The position numbers were made by a program, and so were the translations under genes. The notes beneath the pieces were generated by a model. That model was not told where the DNA came from and ran no database searches. It worked only from the letters and a program-made list of their open reading frames with translations. From positions 32,607 to 96,606 of the forward strand of contig JAHEYT010000039.1 in NCBI GenBank assembly GCA_023251455.1: a DNA stretch of 64,000 nt, given 5' to 3'. This DNA is from Bacteroidota bacterium (lineage in GTDB: Bacteria > Bacteroidota > Bacteroidia > Bacteroidales > Prolixibacteraceae). Positions 27,303 through 35,567 of this stretch are shown one piece after another; positions within the stretch are counted from its first letter, which is position 1, and each line of letters begins with the position of its first letter.

Positions 27303-28472
27303 ATGACTATGAAAAAGCTAAACGTATTAACAACAGTCTTTCTGGCAGGCTTAATGATAGCTGGATGTTCGCAAAAGGAAACAATCAACTCAACTTATGA
27401 AGAAGAGCTGAGTCTGAAAAGTGCATCAGTTGCTGGAAAATACATTGTTGTGTTGAAAGAAGATGCCGGGTTGATGGATGCTGATCTGCAAACCCGAAAT
27501 TTCAAAGTAAAAGAAAAAGCCTTAGGCTTGCTGAAGAAATATGAAGTAACCGGAGAAATTGAAGAGGTTTACGAAACGGCTTTGCAAGGCTTTACGGTAA
27601 AGATGGCGCCCGGACAGGCAAAAAAAATGGGTGTTGATGGATTTGTAAAGTTTGTAGAAGCCGATCAGGTCATTTCATTGTCACCAATTGAAGTGAACGG
27701 AAAACCTGGGCCGACACCTCCACCTGCACTATGGGGAATTGAAAGGGTTGGAGGTCCCGGTGATGGAACCGGAAAAACAGCATGGATAATTGATACAGGT
27801 ATTGATTTGACTCATCCTGATTTGAATGTTGATTATAAACGATCTGCAACTTTTCTAGGCGGGAAAACGACACCTTGGGACGAAAACGGTCATGGAACCC
27901 ACGTTTCAGGAACTATTGCTGCAAAAAATGACGGTGTTGGTGTGGTTGGAGTGGCTGCCGGAGCTACTGTTGTTTCGGTTCGTGTGCTTAACCGGCAGGG
28001 CAGTGGTACCAATTCCGGAGTTATTGCCGGAGTCAATTATGTTGCTTCTAAGGGCGTTAGAGGAGATGTTGCGAACATGAGCTTGGGCGGCGGTGTTTCA
28101 CAGGCACTTGATGATGCAGTATTAAATGCATCAGGTAAAGTTGAATTTGCATTGGCTGCCGGCAATGAATCGGATGATGCAAACAATCATTCCCCGGCTC
28201 GTGTCAATGGTCCAAATATATACACAGTTTCAGCCATGTGGGAAGGTGACAGATGGGTTTCATTTTCGAATTTTGGTAATCCTCCGGTTGATTATTGCGC
28301 GCCTGGAGTTTACATTTATTCAACAGACAAAGATGGCGGATATGCAACCATGTCCGGAACTTCAATGGCTGCACCGCATGTAGCCGGATTGTTACTGTTG
28401 GGAAGAATACATACTGATGGTTTTGTTACCGGCGATCCGGATGGTAATGCAGATCCGATTGCTCATAGATAA
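27303..28472 (+). CDS. Subtilisin-like serine peptidase (S8) lipoprotein with I9-type propeptide
   Basis: The 389-residue protein has a lipoprotein signal ending LMIAGCSQ, so Cys22 is the probable lipidation site. Residues ~44-125 form an inhibitor-I9-like propeptide (GKYIVVLKEDAG through KFVEADQ). A Pro-rich linker follows. The S8 domain has Asp164 in IDTGID, His197 in NGHGTHVSG, the oxyanion Asn288 in AAGNES and Ser354 in GTSMAAPHVAG, so the triad is complete. The layout is that of proteinase K-like enzymes. It ends just past the catalytic domain with no T9SS sorting domain, which fits anchoring through lipid. ATG 27309 is an alternative start. Its location is likely the periplasm or cell surface; the substrate is unknown. 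Confidence 0.92.
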   Translation: MTMKKLNVLTTVFLAGLMIAGCSQKETINSTYEEELSLKSASVAGKYIVVLKEDAGLMDADLQTRNFKVKEKALGLLKKYEVTGEIEEVYETALQGFTVKMAPGQAKKMGVDGFVKFVEADQVISLSPIEVNGKPGPTPPPALWGIERVGGPGDGTGKTAWIIDTGIDLTHPDLNVDYKRSATFLGGKTTPWDENGHGTHVSGTIAAKNDGVGVVGVAAGATVVSVRVLNRQGSGTNSGVIAGVNYVASKGVRGDVANMSLGGGVSQALDDAVLNASGKVEFALAAGNESDDANNHSPARVNGPNIYTVSAMWEGDRWVSFSNFGNPPVDYCAPGVYIYSTDKDGGYATMSGTSMAAPHVAGLLLLGRIHTDGFVTGDPDGNADPIAHR

Positions 28473-28492
28473 ATGTTAGATTAATACAATAC

Positions 28493-28526
28493 AAACCGGG
28501 TAAATTAAGTTTATCCGGTTTTTTAT
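28493..28526 (+). terminator. Rho-independent terminator after the subtilisin gene
   Basis: AAACCGGGTAAA (28493-28504) pairs with TTTATCCGGTTT (28510-28521), with one G-U pair, around TTAAG. T residues follow. Confidence 0.83.
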
Positions 28527-28571
28527 TTTGAATCAAATTGCGACTTTTGAGTGCTGTAAAAAAGTAGGATT

Positions 28572-29465
28572 ATGAGTTATTTTCGCGAGCAGGATATCAT
28601 TCAGTTGTGCATTGAAAAGCTGACGACTATTTATGGTTCATCGGTTCAATTAACAGGTTCCCGATCAGTTGGCGGCGGATGTATCAATCATGCAGTGAAA
28701 ATAAGTACATCGGTGGGCAATTTTTTCCTGAAGTGGAATGCTTCTGCTCCAACGGATATGTTTATGAAAGAGGCTTCCTGTCTGAATGAAATGAGTAGTG
28801 CAGGCAATTCTTTGGTCATTCCGAAAGTGTTCTGGAGTAGGGAAGTTGATGATTCTCCCGGATTATTGCTGATGGAATATTTACAACCGGCAACCAATAC
28901 TTCAGGAATGGATGAACGTTTGGGGCGTGGAATTGCACAACTTCACCGAAAAACAGCGCCAGCATTTGGTTTCCATCATTCCAATTACTGCGGAACTACG
29001 ATTCAGGATAATACCTGTACCGACAATTGGTCTGAACTCTATGCTGAGCGCCGGATTTGGGCGTTGGTACAACAAATTAAAGAAGCACGTGGAATGTCGT
29101 TGGGAGAGCAGAATTTGTATGAGAAACTTGTGGATAAAATTCCGGTTTTGCTGGCGCATAAAACGGTTCCTTCGCTTATCCACGGCGATTTATGGTCGGG
29201 AAATTACATGTACACGGCCAATGGACCGGCATTGATTGATCCGGCCTGCTATTATGCCGATCGGGAAATGGAACTCGGAATGATGCAATTGTTTGGCGGA
29301 TTTTCTTCACGCGTTTGGGATGCTTATCAGGAAGAGTTTCCACTTCCAGAGGGTTGGCTGCAACGAATGCGGTTGTACCAGCTTTATCACATCCTGAACC
29401 ATTATTTGCTGTTTGGCGGTTCTTATGGACAGCAGGCGCAGGAAATTGCCCGAGAATATTTGTAA
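28572..29465 (+). CDS. Fructosamine kinase-family protein
   Basis: The 297-residue cytoplasmic protein has the aminoglycoside-phosphotransferase-like kinase fold of the fructosamine/ketosamine-3-kinase family. The visible motifs are RSVGGGCINHAVKI (nucleotide-loop region, residues ~26-39), LLLMEYLQP (hinge), LIHGDLWSGNYMY (catalytic loop with the catalytic Asp) and ALIDPACYYADREMELGMM (metal-binding Asp and family signature). The family repairs glycated proteins or phosphorylates sugar amines. Bacterial members often act on small sugar derivatives. The GH51 gene begins 35 bases later and may be cotranscribed. Confidence 0.9.
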   Translation: MSYFREQDIIQLCIEKLTTIYGSSVQLTGSRSVGGGCINHAVKISTSVGNFFLKWNASAPTDMFMKEASCLNEMSSAGNSLVIPKVFWSREVDDSPGLLLMEYLQPATNTSGMDERLGRGIAQLHRKTAPAFGFHHSNYCGTTIQDNTCTDNWSELYAERRIWALVQQIKEARGMSLGEQNLYEKLVDKIPVLLAHKTVPSLIHGDLWSGNYMYTANGPALIDPACYYADREMELGMMQLFGGFSSRVWDAYQEEFPLPEGWLQRMRLYQLYHILNHYLLFGGSYGQQAQEIAREYL

Positions 29466-29500
29466 AAATGATTTTTGTGAAAATATAAATACGTGATTTG

Positions 29501-31075
29501 ATGAGTTTAATAATGATTTTCAAGAAGGTTTCTTTGTTTTTTGTGTTACAATTTTCGGTCTTGGGTATTCTTGCTCAAAATAGCGGAGAGGCTAAAATAT
29601 TGATTGATTTAAACCAGCCTGTTGAAAAGATTTCGCCAATGATTTTTGGGCAATTCATCGAGTATTTAGGTCGGTGTATTGATGGTGGAATTTATGAAGA
29701 AGGCTCACCGCTATCTGACGAAAACGGATTCAGGAAAGATGTACTTCAAAAGGTGCAAGATCTCAATGTACCAATTCTGAGATTTCCGGGTGGCACTGTG
29801 GTCAAAATTTACCATTGGCAGGATGGAATCGGTCCAAAAGCCGAACGGCCAAAGCGCAAGAACCTGATTTGGGGCGGCATCAACGATAATCATTTCGGTA
29901 CAGCAGAGTTTGTTGAATATTGCCGCAAAATAGGAGCAGAGCCTTTTCTGGTGGTTAATATGGCCACCGGAACACCTAATGAAGCATCGAACTGGGTAGA
30001 ATATTGCAACGGAACCGGGGATACCTATTGGGCAAACCTGCGGCGGTCGCATGGTTACGAAATGCCTTTCAACGTGAAATACTGGGGCATCGGAAATGAA
30101 GAATACGCAGTTACGGATGCCGGAAAGCATCAAAATGTAGATAAATACATCGAAGATAGCTGGCAGTATGTTAAGTTAATGAAGCTTCAGGATAATTCGT
30201 TGAAATTAACCTTGGTTGGGAATTCAACCGATTTGGCATGGAGCAAAAAGGTGATCGATGAGATGCATCCGGTTTGCGATTTTCTGGCGATTCATCTATA
30301 TTCCATCCCGTCTGATTCGAGATATTTAACGCTACTGAATAGTATCGAAGCTTTCAATACCGACTTTGAAACCATGAGAAGCTTGCTTCAGAAAGTGCCT
30401 GAAAAAGTGGAAAATTTCTCTTCCTGGTATCGCTTTCCTCCACGTCAGGAACCTTTAAAACTTGCCGTTGACGAGTGGGGAATCTGGGATTTGAATTCAG
30501 GAAAGGGTAGCGGCGACTACCAAATGGAATACTCGTACAACTGGGCACAGGCTTTGGCTGTCGGAAAATTTCTGAATTTATTTCAGCGAAATGCCGATGT
30601 GATCGGGCTGGCAACCTGGGCTCAAACAGTGAATGTATTGGCTCCGATAATGACGAGCAAAGAGGGCTCGTACTCTCAGACAATTTATACCCCTTTGCAG
30701 GCTTACAAGCGATATACACTTCAGCAAAATTTACCCATAGAAGTAACTTCTCCTGTTCTGGAAAAAGCGCTCAAAACGGTTGATGCAATAGCAAGCGTTT
30801 CTGAAGACCAAAAGGAAATCGTTGTGACCATACTAAATTTGTCGGAGAAAGAAATCATGCCTGCGCATATTAATTTTAGTAATCTGAATGGAAATAAGCA
30901 AATACAGCTGACCGAACACATCAGCTATACCGCTCCATCATTGGAATCGACAAATGATTTTGGCAAGAATTGCGTAACAGAAATCAAAAACAAAATGATG
31001 CAGAATTCCAAAAACGGATTCGAAGCCAAACTGAAACCAGCTTCAATTAACTTTTTTAGATTTAAGGTGTTATAA
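29501..31075 (+). CDS. Secreted alpha-L-arabinofuranosidase (GH51)
   Basis: GH51 enzymes remove L-arabinofuranose side chains from arabinan or arabinoxylan. From ATG 29501 the protein has 524 residues, starting with a Sec signal peptide that ends near GILAQ. ATG 29513 and TTG 29498 are other possible starts. The (beta/alpha)8 domain carries the acid/base Glu in YWGIGNEEYA (Glu200) and the nucleophile Glu in LAVDEWGIWD (Glu325). A C-terminal beta-sandwich (~400-524) completes the family architecture. The signal peptide implies periplasmic or extracellular action. It follows the fructosamine kinase-like gene, and no arabinose catabolism genes are nearby. Confidence 0.92.
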   Translation: MSLIMIFKKVSLFFVLQFSVLGILAQNSGEAKILIDLNQPVEKISPMIFGQFIEYLGRCIDGGIYEEGSPLSDENGFRKDVLQKVQDLNVPILRFPGGTVVKIYHWQDGIGPKAERPKRKNLIWGGINDNHFGTAEFVEYCRKIGAEPFLVVNMATGTPNEASNWVEYCNGTGDTYWANLRRSHGYEMPFNVKYWGIGNEEYAVTDAGKHQNVDKYIEDSWQYVKLMKLQDNSLKLTLVGNSTDLAWSKKVIDEMHPVCDFLAIHLYSIPSDSRYLTLLNSIEAFNTDFETMRSLLQKVPEKVENFSSWYRFPPRQEPLKLAVDEWGIWDLNSGKGSGDYQMEYSYNWAQALAVGKFLNLFQRNADVIGLATWAQTVNVLAPIMTSKEGSYSQTIYTPLQAYKRYTLQQNLPIEVTSPVLEKALKTVDAIASVSEDQKEIVVTILNLSEKEIMPAHINFSNLNGNKQIQLTEHISYTAPSLESTNDFGKNCVTEIKNKMMQNSKNGFEAKLKPASINFFRFKVL

Positions 31076-31096
31076 AGGGAAAGAAATTTAAGAAAA

Positions 31097-31342
31097 ATGG
31101 CTAAACTGGCTGGGTATATCATTCTTATAATTTCAATCCTGATCTGGCTGATGATTCCGGTGGTGCCTTTTATGGGATTTTCAGTCGGGAAAATTGCAGG
31201 AATTACCACAGGACTGATTATTGCCGGAGAGATCACCTTTTACCTCAGTATTTTCCTGATTGGGAAGGAATTCCTGGTCAAAATCAAAAATAAATTCAGG
31301 CGGAAAAAGGATGCTTCTTCAGAAATTGATCCTGTTGATTGA
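31097..31342 (+). CDS. Small two-helix membrane protein
   Basis: The 81-residue protein has two hydrophobic helices (about residues 4-28 and 33-54) and a basic then acidic cytoplasmic tail (NKFRRKKDASSEIDPVD). It resembles the short stand-alone proteins annotated as transporter suffix domain proteins, but I cannot assign a function. It lies 21 bases after the GH51 stop and converges with the response-regulator gene, 19 bases away. Composition matches its neighbours, and the start context is clean. Confidence 0.7.
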   Translation: MAKLAGYIILIISILIWLMIPVVPFMGFSVGKIAGITTGLIIAGEITFYLSIFLIGKEFLVKIKNKFRRKKDASSEIDPVD

Positions 31343-31361
31343 TCTATACTTTCCTGTCTTC

Positions 31362-32018
31362 CTATAACTCTACCAATTTATTTTTGATGGCATAAACTAC
31401 CAACTGAGCAGTGTTTTTACTTTCGCTTTTTTCGAGAATGTTGGCGCGGTGCTTGTCAACCGTGCGTTTGCTTATGAATAGTTTATCGCCTATTTCCTGA
31501 TTCGATAATCCCTGACAAATCAGGATCAGGATTTCCATTTCGCGCTCCGAAAGTTCGGCATGGCTTTCTTTGCTTTTGGATGACGATTTCAGGCTGTTCA
31601 CCAGGTTTTGAAGCAATTCTGACGAGAAGAATGAACCGCCGTCGTAAACCACGTCAAGCGCTGTTTTTACTTCTTTTATGTCCGAATTTTTCAGTACAAA
31701 ACCTTTTACTCCGGCATTCACCATTTTGTAGTAATAATCTTCTTCGCCGTACATCGAAAGGGTGATGATTTTCAGGTCGGGGTATAATTTTTGCGCAATG
31801 GTCGCGGCCTCAATACCATCCATAACCGGCATGTTGATGTCGAGCAAAACCAAATCAGGCACACTTTTTTCAAGCAGATCGAGAAATTGCCTGCCGTTAG
31901 CCGCTTCTCCAACTACTTGATAGTCTTCAAGCGTGTTTAATAAAATTCGTAACCCATTTCTGAAAAGGGTATGGTCGTCAACGATAACTACTTTTCGTTT
32001 CGATTGTTTACTCGTCAT
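31362..32018 (-). CDS. NarL/LuxR-type response regulator
   Basis: The 218-residue regulator has an N-terminal receiver domain with the acidic pair in VVIVDDH, phospho-acceptor Asp60 in LLDINMP and Lys110 in FVLKNSD. A LuxR-type DNA-binding domain occupies ~153-215 (LSEREMEILILICQGLSNQE, KLFISKRTVDKHRANI). Its start overlaps the end of the histidine kinase gene by 11 bases, so the pair is translationally coupled. The target genes are unknown, and no sensor-ligand gene is adjacent. Confidence 0.95.
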   Translation of the reverse strand: MTSKQSKRKVVIVDDHTLFRNGLRILLNTLEDYQVVGEAANGRQFLDLLEKSVPDLVLLDINMPVMDGIEAATIAQKLYPDLKIITLSMYGEEDYYYKMVNAGVKGFVLKNSDIKEVKTALDVVYDGGSFFSSELLQNLVNSLKSSSKSKESHAELSEREMEILILICQGLSNQEIGDKLFISKRTVDKHRANILEKSESKNTAQLVVYAIKNKLVEL

Positions 32019-32967
32019 GCGTCAGCACTTTAATGGTTACCAAAGTTCCTTTTTTGTTTTCACTTTCGATGTTGATTTCACCTTTCAACGAATTGATGCG
32101 CGAATAAATGTTTGAAAATCCCATGCCGCTACTTCCCTGTTGTTCAACTATTTTATTCACATCAAAACCTTTACCGTCATCTTTATAAATGATCGTGATG
32201 TATTCGTCATCAATGCTCAAAGATATGTTAATCTTTTTTGCCTGAGCATGTTTGACGGTATTGTTTATCAATTCGCAGATAACGCGGTACAATACTACCT
32301 CCACATTGGCATCAAACCGTTCATCTTTCAGTTCGGTAATCAGGTTAATGCGAATGGTTTTGGTGATGTTGATTTTGTTGGCAAAATTGTTGAGTGCCCT
32401 CACCAGTCCAAAGTTATTCAGGATATGCGGACTCAGGTTATCTGAAATTTCTTTCAGGCTTTTGATCGCTTCGTTAATCACCAATTCTGTATTCTCAACG
32501 ATTTCTCGCGAGGCTTCGTCGTGTTTCATTTGTGCCAGCGACGAAACCGACATTTTAACGCTCGAAAGCAAAGGGCCAAGTCCGTCGTGCAGGTCTTTGG
32601 CGAAGCGCTTCCGCTCTTTTTCTTCGGTCTGAATGATGGTATTCAGGAACATTTTTTCGGTCAGCCGCCGCGAATCTTCCACCCGTTTCATGTACTTGAA
32701 AATCTTCTGGATCATGAAAACGCCAATGGCAAAAGCCAACGATGTGATTACCCCGCCCCAGACAAAAATCTCGCGGTAATCCTGGGGTTTAATATCACTG
32801 ATATAAGGAAGAAACTCGACCAAACGCATAACCGCCATCAGAATAAAACCAATGGTCAGGAGCATCCACGAAAAGTTGTATTTGGTTACCCGTGTGAGTT
32901 TTAGAGCAACTGCAACCGCAAAAAATTGCAGGATGATGGCTATTACGAACAATATTTTTAGAATCAT
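32008..32967 (-). CDS. Sensor histidine kinase (HisKA_3 type)
   Basis: The 319-residue inner-membrane kinase has three hydrophobic helices (about residues 2-22, 34-54 and 66-90) with only short loops, so it may sense the membrane itself. A HisKA_3 dimerisation domain carries His127 in FAKDLHDGLGPLL. The ATPase domain has the N-box ELINNTVKHA and the G-box DDGKGFD. The last G-rich box is GSSGMGFSNIYSRINSL. It partners the response regulator encoded immediately downstream. The signal cannot be inferred. Confidence 0.95.
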   Translation of the reverse strand: MILKILFVIAIILQFFAVAVALKLTRVTKYNFSWMLLTIGFILMAVMRLVEFLPYISDIKPQDYREIFVWGGVITSLAFAIGVFMIQKIFKYMKRVEDSRRLTEKMFLNTIIQTEEKERKRFAKDLHDGLGPLLSSVKMSVSSLAQMKHDEASREIVENTELVINEAIKSLKEISDNLSPHILNNFGLVRALNNFANKINITKTIRINLITELKDERFDANVEVVLYRVICELINNTVKHAQAKKINISLSIDDEYITIIYKDDGKGFDVNKIVEQQGSSGMGFSNIYSRINSLKGEINIESENKKGTLVTIKVLTHDE

Positions 32968-33035
32968 AGTCAGCCGATTTATTTAAAACAAAGATATGAT
33001 CTTTTGAAGCCGGGAGATCGGTTAATTTTGAAAGA

Positions 33036-33899
33036 TTATTCTGATTTTTCTTTGTGTGCCGATCGAAGCATCAATACCGATGTGTAAAGAACCACAGCAC
33101 AAACAATCCATTTTAACGCAATTAATGGCAACGACTTAACTACATATGCAGCCAGAAATACTCCGGCAACGCCTGCAAGTGTAAGTGCAATGGCTGTCTT
33201 TCGGTCGTAAGCATTTTCTTTAATAAACCTTGAACTTCCGGCCACCATCAGCATCGCTGTAGCAGTCATCATAATTGGGAATGCAGTCAGTGGATTCATG
33301 CCCAGTCCATATACCATGGCCATACATGGAGCATAAAATCCAACGCCTATGGTTTGCAGTGCGCCAAAAATAAAACTCATCACAATGATTAACACTAGTT
33401 TCCATCCCGATAATCCAATGGCTTCACCTCCCAATGGCAGCCAATTCAGAAGTCCGGAAAGTATGATCAATGCAACTACAAAAAGACCGATTCCCATTCC
33501 TTGTTGAATTTTCCGGCGTGACATGCGTGAAACTATTCCTGCTCCGAGAACAGCCCCGACTGGAGCCGCAGTTGAAACTGATATCAGTGTAACCGGATCA
33601 ACATTGACTGAGGTCATGAATATAAAGGCTTGAACCACCGTTGGAATTGTATTCCCAACATTCATAGTCCCGGGAATGAGTCGATCGTCGACCAGTTTAA
33701 AGAATTTGAAAAGAGCCGTTTGCTGTGCGAAACTTCCAATGCCAAGCGTATCGAGAAAATTGGTTGTAAAACCTACACCCATAAGCCCCGGATAAGGTTT
33801 GTTGGAAAGCGATTTTCGATTCTGAAATACATCGGTGAAATAGAAAAAGCTAAAGAAGCTGGTTAACAAACCAAGTATAGATTGCAAAAGGATTCCCAT
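33036..33899 (-). CDS. TSUP (TauE/SafE) family membrane transporter
   Basis: The 287-residue integral membrane protein has about eight hydrophobic segments. Family-typical stretches are PYPGLMGVGFTTNFLDTLGIGSF near the N-terminus and APVGAVLGAGIVSRMSRRKIQQGMG in the middle. TSUP proteins move sulfite, sulfoacetate, sulfide or related anions, and some act on other organic anions. The gene is divergent from the NifX-like cassette across a 261-base intergenic region that holds no other gene. That spacing makes a shared regulatory region possible and suggests a sulfur-related theme, but this is inference. Confidence 0.88.
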   Translation of the reverse strand: MGILLQSILGLLTSFFSFFYFTDVFQNRKSLSNKPYPGLMGVGFTTNFLDTLGIGSFAQQTALFKFFKLVDDRLIPGTMNVGNTIPTVVQAFIFMTSVNVDPVTLISVSTAAPVGAVLGAGIVSRMSRRKIQQGMGIGLFVVALIILSGLLNWLPLGGEAIGLSGWKLVLIIVMSFIFGALQTIGVGFYAPCMAMVYGLGMNPLTAFPIMMTATAMLMVAGSSRFIKENAYDRKTAIALTLAGVAGVFLAAYVVKSLPLIALKWIVCAVVLYTSVLMLRSAHKEKSE

Positions 33900-34160
33900 A
33901 TTTTGTTCCTGAATGGTAAAACCTAAAACTACGAAAGTAGCGGATAGAATGCAAATCGTGCTTGTGACACCAGGAAATCAGTTATCGTTACTTTTTGGTA
34001 AGTTAAGCCATGAAAATGATACGTAAATGTAGGATAATCCTCCGACAGGTAAATTTAACGTGCAAATATTTAATGATTTAGATTTTGAGGTATAAGTTTT
34101 GAATTAATACGAACATCAAAATTTGAAAAGTGTAAATATTCGAAACTAATTGATAGAGCC

Positions 34161-34559
34161 ATGAAGATCATTTTACCAGTTACAGAGAATAATGCTTCCG
34201 AAAGGAGTATCGCCCGGGGCTTTCGAAATGCCAGCCTGGCCTGTATTTACAATTGCAGCAACCAGACCAGTGAATGGCTGCCAACCAAAAGCATCAGCCA
34301 AAATGTTGGTAACCTGGGAGCCGAACTTAAACGGATTGGTATTGGAGCTGTAATCAGTTACCAAATGCCTTTGATGGCTCTTGGATTTTTTACCGATAGT
34401 GGGCTGACCGTTTACAAAGCCGAAAGTGCGAGTATTGAGGAAAACATCCGGATGTTCACCGAAAATTTGCTGGAACCTTTGACTAACGCGATTTCAAAGA
34501 GTGATTCGGCTTGTTCAAGTTCGTGCAGTTCATGCAGTTCAACATCATGTCAATCTTAA
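34161..34559 (+). CDS. NifX/NifB-type Fe-Mo cofactor-binding-like protein with Cys-rich tail
   Basis: The 132-residue protein starts MKIILPVTENNASERSIA, typical of the dinitrogenase iron-molybdenum cofactor family (NifX, NifY, NafY and the NifB C-terminus), which have an RNase H-like fold binding metal-sulfur clusters. The core ends near residue 105. The last ~20 residues form a Ser/Cys tail with four Cys (ACSSSCSSCSSTSC), and two further Cys lie near residues 28-32. A role in binding or carrying a metal-sulfur centre is likely. No nif structural genes are present. It heads a three-gene unit with gaps of 12 and 30 bases. Confidence 0.75.
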   Translation: MKIILPVTENNASERSIARGFRNASLACIYNCSNQTSEWLPTKSISQNVGNLGAELKRIGIGAVISYQMPLMALGFFTDSGLTVYKAESASIEENIRMFTENLLEPLTNAISKSDSACSSSCSSCSSTSCQS

Positions 34560-34571
34560 AAACATATAGTT

Positions 34572-34790
34572 ATGGCACTAGGAAAATCAATAAGTTTCAT
34601 TCGGAAATTCATTATCGATAGTGATTTCAGACACGAATGCAATAAAAGTTCGAAAGAAGATCTGCTCAAAACTCTTGATTTTAATGAAACTGAATTTGAA
34701 GATGCCATCAACATGCAATTGGTAAAATGCCAGTCGTACGAAGAGGCTGAGCGGATTCATCAAATCAAATTCTGGTTCGATGTTCTTTAA
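34572..34790 (+). CDS. Small Nif11-like protein
   Basis: The 72-residue acidic-helical protein resembles the Nif11 domain in its pattern: FIRKFIIDSDFRHEC, then SKEDLLKTLDFNETEFEDAI. The domain is known from nitrogen-fixation loci and from leader peptides of ribosomally made natural products. The match was recognised by eye and is tentative. There is no Gly-Gly cleavage motif and no Cys-rich core, so it does not look like a RiPP precursor. It lies 12 bases after the NifX-like gene and probably works with it. Confidence 0.5.
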   Translation: MALGKSISFIRKFIIDSDFRHECNKSSKEDLLKTLDFNETEFEDAINMQLVKCQSYEEAERIHQIKFWFDVL

Positions 34791-34820
34791 GGGAAACAAC
34801 AAACAATTAAAACTGACACT

Positions 34821-35120
34821 ATGATATTTCGCGATTTAGAGAAAGTGAGGGCATCAATTAAAGAAGCAACCGACCTTGATGTAGCCTATGCATATGACGA
34901 TTTGGTGTTTCCGGAACACGCTGCCTTCCTGATTGAGTTTGATGCCGAAAGCGACAAGCAGATTTATTGTTATTTCCACGAAGACTGTTTGCCCGATTCC
35001 AAAACTGAAATACTGGATCAGCTCACCCAGTCGTTTCAGAAACGTGGCTGTAGGTTGGCCCCGAAAGGTACATTTACCCTGAATCAGAAAGGTGAAGAAA
35101 TAGAAATCCGGTTTGTTTAA
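34821..35120 (+). CDS. Small cytoplasmic protein of unknown function
   Basis: The 99-residue protein has no signal peptide or membrane helix and is acidic. It has a predicted mixed alpha/beta pattern and Cys residues in YCYFHEDCLPDSK and RGCRL. I do not recognise the family. It is the third gene of the NifX-like/Nif11-like unit, 30 bases downstream, and converges with the YCII gene, 19 bases away. The gene layout and codon use look like a real gene. Confidence 0.65.
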   Translation: MIFRDLEKVRASIKEATDLDVAYAYDDLVFPEHAAFLIEFDAESDKQIYCYFHEDCLPDSKTEILDQLTQSFQKRGCRLAPKGTFTLNQKGEEIEIRFV

Positions 35121-35139
35121 TCAGCTATATAACTGAATT

Positions 35140-35484
35140 TTAATTGTTACTGATTTCTCTGACTTCGACTGAAGTGCCTTTGCCGGCTAGTATTGGGCAG
35201 TTTTTGGCTAATTCAACAGCATCGTCGAGCGAGGTGGCAAGGATGAGAATATAACCCAGAATTGATTCTTTGGTTTCGCCAAAAGGTTCGTTGGTAATTG
35301 AACCATTAGCCCGCAGAACTTTTCCTTCCGGAGTCAAATGATTTCCGCCCTCAGCCAAATGATTTTGGTCAACCAGATCGTCAATCCAGTCCATCCACCG
35401 GTTGTTTCGTTCTCGTGTTTCTTCTGCTGAAACCCCTGCAATATCCTGATAATTGGCTCTAAACAATAAAATGTATTCTTTCAT
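35140..35484 (-). CDS. YCII-related domain protein
   Basis: The 114-residue protein has the ferredoxin-like alpha+beta fold of the YCII/DGPF family. Family-like segments are the N-terminal KEYILLFRANYQ and the C-terminal GYILILATSLDDAVELAKNCPIL. The family includes putative small enzymes and accessory domains of unknown role. It is cytoplasmic and converges with the NifX-like cassette. The next upstream gene on this strand, pepF, is separated by a terminator, so it is probably transcribed alone. Confidence 0.85.
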   Translation of the reverse strand: MKEYILLFRANYQDIAGVSAEETRERNNRWMDWIDDLVDQNHLAEGGNHLTPEGKVLRANGSITNEPFGETKESILGYILILATSLDDAVELAKNCPILAGKGTSVEVREISNN

Positions 35485-35512
35485 GGCGACGTTTTTTTTT
35501 GTTATTAGCTGT

Positions 35513-35546
35513 ATAAAAATAAAGCCCTCGCTGTAAACGAAGGCTT
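35513..35546 (-). terminator. Rho-independent terminator of the pepF-type gene
   Basis: On the minus strand AAAGCCTTCG and CGAGGGCTTT (35546-35537 and 35530-35521) pair with one mismatch around a 6-7 base loop. ATTTTTAT follows, just after the stop of the peptidase gene. Confidence 0.75.
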
Positions 35547-35567
35547 TAATATCAGGTTTTTGGCTGA

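Noticed and set aside
34161..35120. A RiPP biosynthesis cluster, because of the Nif11-like protein
   Set aside because: There is no LanM, radical SAM, YcaO or peptidase-transporter gene, and the small protein lacks a cleavage motif and a core region.
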